DNA of 10,764 nucleotides, from positions 1-10,764 of the forward strand of contig JAFDFH010000089.1 of assembly GCA_019309945.1 (NCBI GenBank), read 5' to 3'. The notes below the pieces were generated by a model. That model was given only the letters and a program-made list of their open reading frames with translations. It was not told the DNA's origin and ran no database searches. This stretch comes from Deltaproteobacteria bacterium (GTDB taxonomy: Bacteria; Desulfobacterota; Desulfobacteria; Desulfobacterales; JAFDFH01). Positions 1-6,514 of this stretch are shown piece by piece. The position numbers and the translations under genes are program-made. The number at the start of each line of letters is the position of its first letter. Position 1 is the first letter of the stretch.

Positions 1-1
1 G

Positions 2-1801
2 ATACATTGGGATGAGGTCTCACCCCAAACCGACGCTCTCGATCCTGAAAACCGGCTTACAATTATGACCGGCCCTATTTGTGGTGTCCCGGGATTTGCC
101 GGATCACGATGGCAAGTCTCCGGAAAGTCCCCTGTACACAACCAGTTCTCTTATTCTAATCTGGGCGGCGCCTGGGGCGTTCAATTAAAGTTCGCGGGCT
201 ATGACGGTTTGGTTATCTACGGGAAAGCCGATAGACTGGTTTATCTCCTGATCGAAAATAACAAGGTAGAATTGAAAAACGCGGCCCATTTAAAGGGCCA
301 AGGAGCCATCCACACGCGTAAAAAACTCAAAGAGGAACTGGGCAAATCATTTCGTATTGTCGCACTGGGTCCTGCCGGAGAAAATCAGGTCAACTTTGCT
401 ATCCTTCTGGCTGATTCGGATTCAAGCGGATCATGTGGATTCGGCGCACTAATGGGCGCTAAGAATCTTAAAGCAATTGCGGTGCGAGGTGATGGCAAGG
501 TTGAGGTCGCCGATAAGGAAAGGGTGCGGTTGTTGAGAAAAAAGGTGCGGGAAGTTAAATTTGAACCCTACATTTGGCCGACCATGCTTCCAGAGGAAAG
601 AATCAAAAGGGAGGTATGTTTTGGATGTATCGATGGATGCATGCGGTCGACGTTTGAGCCGGAAAAAGGGCATGTCGGGAAATATTTCTGCCAGTCCGCA
701 GGCTTCTATGAGATTCGGGCTCAGCGTTACTATGGCGAGATTACCGATGTCCCCTATCAGGCGACCAAATTGTGTGATGACTACGGAATAGATACGCGTG
801 TTGTGGAGACCATGATGATGTGGCTGAGTCGATGCTATAAGGCAAATATACTCACTGACCAAGAAACCGGTCTTCCGCTTTCAAAAATGGGAAGCCTTGA
901 ATTTATAAAATCATTACTGCTCAAGGTCGCTTTCAGGGAAGGATTCGGTGATGTATTGGCCGGGGGCATCTTCGAGGCTGCCAAAACTGTGGGGCGACAT
1001 TCGGAGAAGTATATTACCGACTATGTGATCAAAACAGGCGAAGATTCTCCCTATGCTCCCAGGCTCCACATTACCACCGGACTCCTCTACGCAATGGAAT
1101 CCAGGATGCCCATCCAACAGCTTCATGAGCTGGGTTTACCGGTTTTATTGTGGGCCTCCCGCGAGGCGGGAATGGGCAACCTGATGACACGCCACAACTA
1201 TATGACGACCAGTGTCATCCGGGCCATAGCTAAAAAATTCTGGGGGGGCGAGATTGCCGCCGACTTCTCTACCTACGAAGGCAAGGCATTGTGCGCCGCT
1301 AAGATTCAAGACCGTCAGTATGCCAAGGAATCCTTGATTCTGTGTGATTTTTCCTGGCCTATCATTCACAGTCCGGTAACTGAAGATCATGTGGGCGACC
1401 CGACGTTGGAAAGTCAAATTTGTTCGGCTGTTACGGGAATTGATATGAGCGAACAGGAGTTATATAAACTTGCAGAACGCAATTTTAACTTACAAAGAGC
1501 CGTTCGCATCAGGGAAACCCGTAAAGGGCGAGAGCTTGACACCGTAGAAGAATTCAACTTTACGGTTCCCCTCAAAGCCGAATTCGGCAATCCTGAGTGC
1601 CTGGTACCAGGCAAAAATGGTGAAGTCTTCTCCAGAAAGAGTATGGTTCTTGACAGAAACGCATTTGAAAAAATGAAAGATGAGTACTACCAAATTCGTG
1701 GATGGGACGTTTCCACCGGGTACCAGACAGCGGCATTACTGCAAGAGCTGGAGCTTGGCGATATAGCGGAAACATTGCACCGCGAGGACCTTCTGGTTTG
1801 A
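2..1801 (+). CDS. Aldehyde:ferredoxin oxidoreductase family protein (5' partial)
   Basis: This is the C-terminal 599 residues of a tungsten- or molybdenum-bis-pyranopterin enzyme that oxidises an aldehyde to a carboxylic acid with ferredoxin as acceptor. The frame is open to the left window edge, and codons before the first ATG (base 65) already read as family sequence (DALDPEN..TIMTGP), so that ATG is internal. Visible hallmarks are the N-terminal domain segment GAWGVQLKFAGYDGLVIYGKA, the cluster motif C-x2-C-x3-C with cysteines at bases 617, 626 and 638, a later cysteine in LILCDFSW (base 1343) expected as the fourth 4Fe-4S ligand, and the C-terminal family signature RGWDVSTGYQT. A triosephosphate isomerase homologue starts 15 bp after the stop, implying co-transcription. 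The family call is firm; the substrate is not, since aldehyde, glyceraldehyde-3-phosphate, formaldehyde and benzoyl-CoA-reductase BamB-type members share these motifs. Confidence 0.93.
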   Translation: MHWDEVSPQTDALDPENRLTIMTGPICGVPGFAGSRWQVSGKSPVHNQFSYSNLGGAWGVQLKFAGYDGLVIYGKADRLVYLLIENNKVELKNAAHLKGQGAIHTRKKLKEELGKSFRIVALGPAGENQVNFAILLADSDSSGSCGFGALMGAKNLKAIAVRGDGKVEVADKERVRLLRKKVREVKFEPYIWPTMLPEERIKREVCFGCIDGCMRSTFEPEKGHVGKYFCQSAGFYEIRAQRYYGEITDVPYQATKLCDDYGIDTRVVETMMMWLSRCYKANILTDQETGLPLSKMGSLEFIKSLLLKVAFREGFGDVLAGGIFEAAKTVGRHSEKYITDYVIKTGEDSPYAPRLHITTGLLYAMESRMPIQQLHELGLPVLLWASREAGMGNLMTRHNYMTTSVIRAIAKKFWGGEIAADFSTYEGKALCAAKIQDRQYAKESLILCDFSWPIIHSPVTEDHVGDPTLESQICSAVTGIDMSEQELYKLAERNFNLQRAVRIRETRKGRELDTVEEFNFTVPLKAEFGNPECLVPGKNGEVFSRKSMVLDRNAFEKMKDEYYQIRGWDVSTGYQTAALLQELELGDIAETLHREDLLV

Positions 1802-1816
1802 TCTGAAGTAAAAAAT

Positions 1817-2593
1817 ATGGCCCCTCGTAAACCACTCGCACTCGCCAATTGGAAAATGGCGATGACGATTTCCGAAAGCCTTGCGTTTATCGGAAAATTT
1901 CGTATTGCTGTGAGCAATCTCGCAGGATCGGTAAACGTCGTGATCTGCCCGCCCTATACCGGGCTTTATGCAATATCGCAAGAACTGACCGGCGCTCCCG
2001 TCGAGCTGGGTGCTCAAAATCTATACGCAGCTCGCGGGATTGCACACACCGGTGAAATTTCCGCATCTTTGCTGGCGGATGCCGGATGTAAATGGATCAT
2101 GCTCGGCCATTGGGAGACCCGGCGTCTCAGGGGGGAAACAGACACGGATGTCAATACAAAGATGCATGCCGGTTTTCAGGCAGGGCTCCGCCCGATCCTT
2201 ATGATGGGTGAAGCAGCTAAGGAGCGTGATCGTGTGGCGAAAGCTCTGGCAATGCGACTTCCCGATCTGTTTGCGGGTTGTGGGCCTGAGCAAGCCGCCC
2301 GGCTGGCCATATGTTATGAACCCGAGTGGACAATTGGAGCTGAGCAACCTGCTTCCTCCGATGCCATCGCCGCAGGCTGCGCGTTCATCCGCCGATGGAT
2401 TGAACAGGAGTATGGCGCCGATGTCGCCGGACAGGTCCGCATTATCTATGGTGGCAGCGTGGCGCCGGAACACGCCGAGAGACTGCTGGTTTCGCCGGAT
2501 GTGGACGGTCTGGGAGCAGGCCGCATGGGCCGCGACCCGATTGCCTTTGCAAAAATCGTGAGAGTAATCGCAACCGTCAAAGGGCTGGTATAG
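1817..2593 (+). CDS. tpiA: Triosephosphate isomerase homologue with variant active-site loops
   Basis: A 258-residue (beta/alpha)8-barrel protein, close to the usual family length of about 250. Triosephosphate isomerase interconverts dihydroxyacetone phosphate and glyceraldehyde 3-phosphate in the cytoplasm. The catalytic set is present: N11 and K13 in NWKM, H98 in LGHWE, E168 in YEPEW, and the phosphate-loop YGGSV at 211-215. Three conserved places deviate. The usual GHSERR is GHWETRR, so the serine after the catalytic histidine is W99. Loop 6 after the catalytic Glu reads PEWTIGAEQ rather than PVWAIGTG. The loop-8 GG pair is G235-R236. A GR at that last position also occurs, as I recall, in the rhizobial/Brucella TpiA2/EryH tetrulose-4-phosphate isomerase branch, so the substrate may be a different sugar phosphate. 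It lies 15 bp behind the AOR gene, with only a weak GAAG ribosome site. Fold is certain; true TIM activity is likely but not assured. Confidence 0.85.
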   Translation: MAPRKPLALANWKMAMTISESLAFIGKFRIAVSNLAGSVNVVICPPYTGLYAISQELTGAPVELGAQNLYAARGIAHTGEISASLLADAGCKWIMLGHWETRRLRGETDTDVNTKMHAGFQAGLRPILMMGEAAKERDRVAKALAMRLPDLFAGCGPEQAARLAICYEPEWTIGAEQPASSDAIAAGCAFIRRWIEQEYGADVAGQVRIIYGGSVAPEHAERLLVSPDVDGLGAGRMGRDPIAFAKIVRVIATVKGLV

Positions 2594-2673
2594 TTAGTGC
2601 CCATCCAGAAACGGTCTTTTTGCCCGATCTCGGCGTTATGCTCAAAATTTTATCCTCGGAATATCAACTATAT

Positions 2674-2698
2674 GCCTGCGGTAAAATTTTTCGCAGGC
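2674..2698. promoter_or_regulatory. Hairpin between tpiA and the 4Fe-4S gene
   Basis: A perfect 7-bp inverted repeat, GCCTGCG (2674-2680) and CGCAGGC (2692-2698), surrounds an 11-nt A/T loop. It lies 81 bp after the tpiA stop and 31 bp before the ATG of the next gene. No T-run follows on the + strand (next bases are CTTGATC), so it does not look like an intrinsic terminator. An RNA-processing or leader structure is equally possible. A smaller inverted repeat, TCTCG-ACTA-CGAGA (2704-2717), follows immediately. Confidence 0.4.
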
Positions 2699-2729
2699 CT
2701 TGATCTCGACTACGAGAACGAGACCTACC

Positions 2730-3542
2730 ATGAAATTTTTGAATGCGAGCAATGACAAGCTGACTGACACAATCATCAAAGCGGCCAAATCACACGGTGC
2801 GGCGCTGGCAGGAATTGCAAACGTCGCTGTATTAAAGCATTCGCCTTCCCATCGCATTTACGGGAAAATGAGCCACCATGCATGGGTCTTATCGCGTGAT
2901 CGCAATCATGAAAAAAAGCTGGGAGAAATTGAATGGCCGGAAGGCGCTCGGTCTGCAGTGGTCATCGCCATCGCCCATGAAGCGGATAAACCTGATCTGG
3001 ATTGGTGGGATGGGCATCAAGGAACCAAAGGAAATCGCATTTTAATCAAAATTATTAACACATTAGCCCAATGGGTGGAGCAGGAATTGAATATCAATAC
3101 ACACCCTTTGCCCTATCATGTTGAAAGAGGAGGCATATTCCTTAAGGATGCAGCCGTCATGGCCGGATTGGGTTGCATCGGTAAAAACAACCTGTTGGTG
3201 ACACCGGAATTTGGACCAAGGGTTCGGCTTCGAGCCATGCTGCTTGATGCTGAACTTGCGCCCAACGGTCCCATGGATTTTAACCCCTGTGAAGACTGTG
3301 ACGCACCCTGCATGCAGATTTGTCCTCGGAATGCCTTTTCCCGCGTCATTTGCTCTCCTGGTGAAATGGATATAGCTGACCTCCCCGGACGTAACGGATG
3401 TTATAGCCGGACCTTGTGCAATATCCAGATGGAAAAAGACATTAAAAATGCTGATGTGATTAAAACCAGCGGCGATCATGAGCCCTATGCACTCATTAAG
3501 TACTGCCGACGCTGTGAGATAACATGCCGTGCCGGCAAATGA
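2730..3542 (+). CDS. Epoxyqueuosine reductase (QueG)-like 4Fe-4S protein, short form
   Basis: A cytoplasmic 270-residue iron-sulfur protein related to epoxyqueuosine reductase and the reductive-dehalogenase core. The family block AAVMAGLGCIGKNNLLVTPE, about residues 140-160, is followed by C187-x2-C190-x3-C194-x3-C198-P and, at the extreme C-terminus, C259-x2-C262-x3-C266. These would bind two 4Fe-4S clusters. True QueG is about 350-380 residues with C-x2-C-x2-C-x3-CP and, in many bacteria, C-terminal HEAT repeats. This protein is shorter, has one extra residue between the second and third cysteines and ends four residues after its last cysteine. It is therefore probably a paralogue of unknown reaction rather than the tRNA enzyme. 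The ATG at 2730 is preferred; an upstream in-frame TTG at 2700 abuts a hairpin and lacks a ribosome site. The stop is only 9 bp from the convergent tex stop. Confidence 0.8.
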   Translation: MKFLNASNDKLTDTIIKAAKSHGAALAGIANVAVLKHSPSHRIYGKMSHHAWVLSRDRNHEKKLGEIEWPEGARSAVVIAIAHEADKPDLDWWDGHQGTKGNRILIKIINTLAQWVEQELNINTHPLPYHVERGGIFLKDAAVMAGLGCIGKNNLLVTPEFGPRVRLRAMLLDAELAPNGPMDFNPCEDCDAPCMQICPRNAFSRVICSPGEMDIADLPGRNGCYSRTLCNIQMEKDIKNADVIKTSGDHEPYALIKYCRRCEITCRAGK

Positions 3543-3551
3543 TGCAGCTGT

Positions 3552-5846
3552 TTATTTTAGCCCGCTTTTTATTAAGGCTTCAGCTAACGGGCTATTAAAT
3601 GACCTATTCCGGCTGCTCACCTCCTTCTTGTTCTGCTCTTTTGGTTTCGGGCCGCGGTTTTGAGCCTTTTGCACGTCCGGGTTTTCCACACCACTGCCTG
3701 ACTTGCCGGTATGGGATTTCATTGAGAGCGAAATCCTGTTTCTGGCAAGGTCGACGTCAAGCACGGTTACGGATAACTTTTGGTGAACTTTTACAATATC
3801 TGCGGGATTTTTCACAAACCTGTCTGCCATCTGGCTGATATGAACAAGACCGTCCTGATGCACGCCGATATCAACAAAAGCACCGAAAGCAGTGATATTG
3901 GTCACGATCCCGGGGATTTTCATTCCCGATCGCAGGTCTTCGATTTTTTCAATACCATCAGCAAATGCGAATTCTTCAAATTCTTCCCTCGGGTCACGCC
4001 CCGGTTTCGCCAGTTCATCCAGGATATCGTTCAGCGTGGGGATTCCCACTGAATCCGTAACATATTTTGAAACATCTATTCGATCCCTGATTTCAGGGGT
4101 GTTCATGATATCAACGACCGTGATCCCAAGGTTTTCAGCCATGGCTTCAACGATATGATAACTTTCAGGATGCACAGCACACGCATCCAGCGGGTTTTCA
4201 CCATCAGGAATCCTTAAAAAGCCCGCAGATTGTTCAAAGGCCTTGGGGCCGAGGCGCGGCACATCGGCCAGCTGCTTCCTGGATACGAACGGCCCATTCG
4301 CCTCACGACACGCGACAATATTTTTAGTAATCCCGGCGTTCAACCCTGAAACATACGTAAGGAGCTGCACACTGGCCCGGTTTAGATCAACCCCGACGCC
4401 GTTAACACAACTCATTACAACATCATCAAGGGTCTGTCTCAGAGCCTTCTGATCAACATCATGCTGATACTGACCGACACCGATTGATTTTGGATCGATT
4501 TTCACAAGCTCTGCAAGCGGATCCATCAGGCGTCTTCCGATGGAGACCGCCCCGCGTACAGTTAGATCATGATCCGGGAACTCTTCCCTTGCCGTTTCAG
4601 AAGCGGAATATATCGAGGCGCCGCTTTCATTGACCATTACAACCTGCACAGGTGTTGAAAAAGGAATAGCCTTGACAAAGGCTTCGGTCTCTCTGCCGGC
4701 CGTACCGTTGCCCACGGCAATGGCCTCAATCTCAAACTGTTCACACAGGGATTTTATCCGATCGGTTTCCGCAAGAGCCTTTTTTTCGGACATATGAGGA
4801 TACACGGTATCATGATGAAGCAGTTTCCCCTGTGGGTCCAGACAGACAACTTTGCATCCGGTTCTGAATCCCGGGTCTATTCCCATGACGCGTTTTGCTC
4901 CCAGCGGCGGGGAGAGCAAGACCTGGCGAAGGTTTTCGGCGAATACTTTTATCGCATCCGTGTCAGCCCGTTCTTTTGCGTGGAGCCTGACTTCAGTTTC
5001 CATTGAACGGGCCAGAAGACGCTTGTAGCCGTCCTTTACGGCCAGCTTCACCTGCGTGGAATCACCCCCCTGCCCTTTAACAAACAAGCTCTCAAGTATC
5101 GCTGTGGCCATCTCTTCGTCCGGCAATATGTCAAGGTTCAGAAAGTCTTCTTTTTCACCCCGTCGCATGGCCAGCATCCGGTGCGAAGGAACACCGGCAA
5201 CCGGTTCCTCCCAGTCGAAATAGTCCCTGAATTTGGCCCCCTTTTCCTCCATGCCTGAAGCAACCCGGCTTGTAATCGTGGCTTTTATGAAAAAAAGATT
5301 CCTCAGTCCGGCCCTCGCCGCATCATTCTCATTTATGATTTCCGCGATTATATCCCGGGCCCCGGCCAGGGCCTCCTCAACGGACGCAACCTCCTTTTCA
5401 GGTTCGATGAAAGATTCCGCCGCTTTGTCCGGATTCACTCCTTTCTGCTCAAGAATCATCATCGCCAACGGTTCAAGCCCTTTTTCTTTTGCCCTAACAG
5501 CCCGTGTCCGTCGTTTCGGCTTATAAGGAAGATATATATCCTCCAGGACGGCCATGGATCCCGCGGCCAGAACCCTTTCCTGCAGGTCATCCGTCAGGTG
5601 ATCATGTTTTTCAAGCGATTTGAGAATCGCTCCCTTGCGTTCTTGCAGTTCCCTGAGCTGGCTCAGCCTGTCCCTGATCGCCGTAACAGCGACTTCATCG
5701 AGACTTCCGGTAGCTTCTTTGCGGTAACGCGCGATAAACGGAACTGTCGCACCCTCCGCCAGAAGGGCAGCTACCGCCTGAACCTGATGTGCATTCATGT
5801 TCTGTTCTTGAGCAATTCCGTATATTAATGTATTGTTGTGCATCAT
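3552..5846 (-). CDS. tex: Tex family RNA-binding transcription accessory protein
   Basis: A full-length Tex protein (764 residues; family about 720-790), a conserved cytoplasmic nucleic-acid-binding protein implicated in transcription and RNA metabolism and related to eukaryotic Spt6. Domain order is intact: helical Tex N-terminal region about 1-195 with the signature TVPFIARYRKEATGSLDE (34-51); YqgF/RNase H-like domain about 320-446 beginning GIDPGFRTGCK; helix-hairpin-helix region about 480-550 (VGVDLNRAS, DVPRLGPKAFEQ); S1 RNA-binding domain about 640-711 (GIVTNITAFGAFVDIGVHQDG). A lysine-rich tail of about 50 residues follows. Two tandem ATGs begin the gene (5846 and 5843). The ribosome site AAAGGGAG abuts the first, so M2 may be used as well. 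The start lies only 15 bp from the flanking duplication of a miniature repeat element (5862-6049), so the tex promoter must lie within or beyond it. Confidence 0.96.
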   Translation of the reverse strand: MMHNNTLIYGIAQEQNMNAHQVQAVAALLAEGATVPFIARYRKEATGSLDEVAVTAIRDRLSQLRELQERKGAILKSLEKHDHLTDDLQERVLAAGSMAVLEDIYLPYKPKRRTRAVRAKEKGLEPLAMMILEQKGVNPDKAAESFIEPEKEVASVEEALAGARDIIAEIINENDAARAGLRNLFFIKATITSRVASGMEEKGAKFRDYFDWEEPVAGVPSHRMLAMRRGEKEDFLNLDILPDEEMATAILESLFVKGQGGDSTQVKLAVKDGYKRLLARSMETEVRLHAKERADTDAIKVFAENLRQVLLSPPLGAKRVMGIDPGFRTGCKVVCLDPQGKLLHHDTVYPHMSEKKALAETDRIKSLCEQFEIEAIAVGNGTAGRETEAFVKAIPFSTPVQVVMVNESGASIYSASETAREEFPDHDLTVRGAVSIGRRLMDPLAELVKIDPKSIGVGQYQHDVDQKALRQTLDDVVMSCVNGVGVDLNRASVQLLTYVSGLNAGITKNIVACREANGPFVSRKQLADVPRLGPKAFEQSAGFLRIPDGENPLDACAVHPESYHIVEAMAENLGITVVDIMNTPEIRDRIDVSKYVTDSVGIPTLNDILDELAKPGRDPREEFEEFAFADGIEKIEDLRSGMKIPGIVTNITAFGAFVDIGVHQDGLVHISQMADRFVKNPADIVKVHQKLSVTVLDVDLARNRISLSMKSHTGKSGSGVENPDVQKAQNRGPKPKEQNKKEVSSRNRSFNSPLAEALIKSGLK
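3558..3594. terminator. Weak inverted repeat at the convergent 4Fe-4S gene/tex junction
   Basis: TAGCCCG (3558-3564) pairs with CGGGCTA (3588-3594) around a 23-nt loop that covers the last codons of tex. It sits just past the stop of the + strand gene and could slow polymerase from that side. The following TTAAAT is not a real T-run and the loop is long, so this is a weak terminator candidate only. No better terminator is visible between the two genes. Confidence 0.25.
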
Positions 5847-5861
5847 CTCCCTTTATTCATT

Positions 5862-6049
5862 CATTTTTAGTAACTACTCACGTAGTCAGGCTGAAGCTGT
5901 TTAGACTGAAGGCTGAAGGGGTCGGAAAAGCACAATTTCCGTACTTTGACGGAACTATCTGATTCTTGTATCAAAAATGGCTTTAAAATGCGCTTTTTCC
6001 TAACAGTCTTCAGCCTTCAGCCTGTCCACCTGAGTAGTTACCATTTTTA
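5862..6049. mobile_element. 172-bp MITE with 27-bp terminal inverted repeats and 8-bp target duplication
   Basis: The element proper is 5870-6041. Its left end GTAACTACTCA..CAGGCTGAAG (5870-5896) matches the reverse complement of its right end (6015-6041) at 24 of 27 positions. The outermost 11 bp are perfect: GTAACTACTCA and TGAGTAGTTAC. It is flanked exactly by the direct repeat CATTTTTA (5862-5869 and 6042-6049), the signature of transposition. Subterminal complementarity continues, with GGAAAAGC (5924-5931) against GCTTTTTCC (5992-6000), and CTGAAGG-type motifs recur at both ends. No plausible transposase reading frame is inside. An 8-bp duplication with ends starting GTAA fits what is known of the IS66 family, so mobilisation by an IS66-type transposase is a reasonable inference. 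It has inserted directly upstream of tex. Confidence 0.85.
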
Positions 6050-6060
6050 TATCCTAACCC

Positions 6061-6094
6061 GGGCAGTAATCACAGAGGTCGTAAGTTCAATCCG
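6061..6094 (+). pseudogene. tRNA 3'-half-like fragment (possible remnant)
   Basis: The stretch GTAATCACAGAGGTCGTAAG followed by TTCAATCC looks like the 3' side of an anticodon arm, a variable loop (AGGTC), the 5' half of a T stem (GTAAG) and a T loop (TTCAATC). The matching 3' stem (CTTAC expected) is absent and a run of eight T's follows. No acceptor stem or D arm could be found upstream. It may be a decayed tRNA end, such as an old integration site, or chance. Low confidence. Confidence 0.2.
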
Positions 6095-6265
6095 TTTTTT
6101 TTCAGCCGACAGAATATCCACAGGTGCGCAATTTGTCAAGACAGCGACTTCTTTGCAAACACAAAAGTCACTTAATAGATGCGTATTCCTGCTATTCATG
6201 CGGTACCCCAATTCGTTACGAAAATGGGACGTTTTAAAATTAGCTCACGCGCTTAAATGACGGAT

Positions 6266-6279
6266 TGATATTAATATCA
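6266..6279. promoter_or_regulatory. 14-bp perfect palindrome upstream of the DUF1638 promoter
   Basis: TGATATTAATATCA is fully self-complementary and lies 7 bp before the TTGACA -35 box of the candidate promoter. It is a plausible dimeric regulator site, though A/T-rich palindromes also arise by chance. Confidence 0.3.
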
Positions 6280-6314
6280 TCGTTATTGACACCAACGATC
6301 GAATTCTCTATGTT
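6279..6314 (+). promoter_or_regulatory. Sigma70-type promoter with inverted repeat over the -35 box
   Basis: A perfect -35 hexamer TTGACA (6286-6291), a 17-bp spacer and a -10 hexamer TATGTT (6309-6314, 4 of 6 matches) give a good vegetative promoter, with a start near 6321. The -35 sits in the loop of a perfect 6-bp inverted repeat, ATCGTT (6279-6284) and AACGAT (6294-6299), an arrangement that suits a repressor site. The only downstream gene is DUF1638 at 6515, so the transcript would carry a leader of about 190 nt containing a 142-bp repeat element. Confidence 0.5.
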
Positions 6315-6324
6315 CTTTCGATCC

Positions 6325-6476
6325 AATATAAGACCTTTGAAAAATGTTCTATTTTGTTCAAGTTCAAGGAAGGCGAGAATTTTAACCACAGGAATACATT
6401 GAGTATTTTGAGGATTAAAATTTGAGCCTGACGCCGGAATAGGGCAAAAGGGGGCGTTTTTCAAAGGTCTCAATAT
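6325..6476. mobile_element. 142-bp nested-hairpin MITE with 5-bp flanking duplication
   Basis: AGACCTTTGAAAAA (6331-6344) and TTTTTCAAAGGTCT (6457-6470) form a perfect 14-bp inverted repeat. With one further imperfect terminal pair the element spans 6330-6471. AATAT flanks it directly at 6325-6329 and 6472-6476, consistent with a 5-bp target duplication. Two further inverted-repeat layers lie inside: GGC..AATTTTAA (6372-6385) with TTAAAATT..GCC (6415-6428), then AATAC-ATTGA-GTATT (6393-6407). There is no credible coding frame. If transcribed from the upstream promoter it would fold into one long hairpin in the DUF1638 leader. The layered symmetry suggests a non-autonomous transposon, or a structured repeat of the kind dispersed in Desulfobacterota genomes. 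The mobilising transposase family is not clear. Confidence 0.7.
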
Positions 6477-6491
6477 GTGAATTGAGACTTT
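6464..6491. promoter_or_regulatory. Strong hairpin at the MITE/DUF1638 leader junction
   Basis: GTCTCAAT (6467-6474), loop ATGTGA, ATTGAGAC (6481-6488) is a perfect 8-bp stem, extendable to 11 bp with one G-U pair (6464-6474 with 6481-6491). The left arm consists of the right terminal repeat of the miniature element plus its flanking duplication. The hairpin ends 10 nt before the GGAGG ribosome site, so it competes with the long element hairpin and could influence DUF1638 translation. No T-run follows, so it is not a terminator. Confidence 0.4.
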
Positions 6492-6514
6492 AAAACTTAG
6501 TGGAGGACACCAGC

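Noticed and set aside
65..67. ATG at base 65 as the AOR start
   Set aside because: The frame is open upstream to the window edge and the upstream codons encode conserved family sequence, so the gene begins outside the window.
449..862. 137-codon minus-strand frame
   Set aside because: Antisense shadow of the AOR-family gene.
2021..2473. 150-codon minus-strand frame
   Set aside because: It lies entirely antisense to the triosephosphate isomerase homologue and shows no family motifs.
2700..2729. TTG start giving a 10-residue longer 4Fe-4S protein
   Set aside because: It directly follows a hairpin and has no ribosome site; the ATG at 2730 fits family length better.
5946..6260. 104-codon open frame on the + strand
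   Set aside because: It starts inside the miniature element and crosses its right terminal repeat; there is no ribosome site or recognisable protein sequence.
5862..6476. CRISPR array or phage attachment site in the repeat-rich intergenic region
   Set aside because: The repeats are inverted rather than regularly spaced direct repeats. The only direct repeats are 8-bp and 5-bp duplications flanking the two elements.
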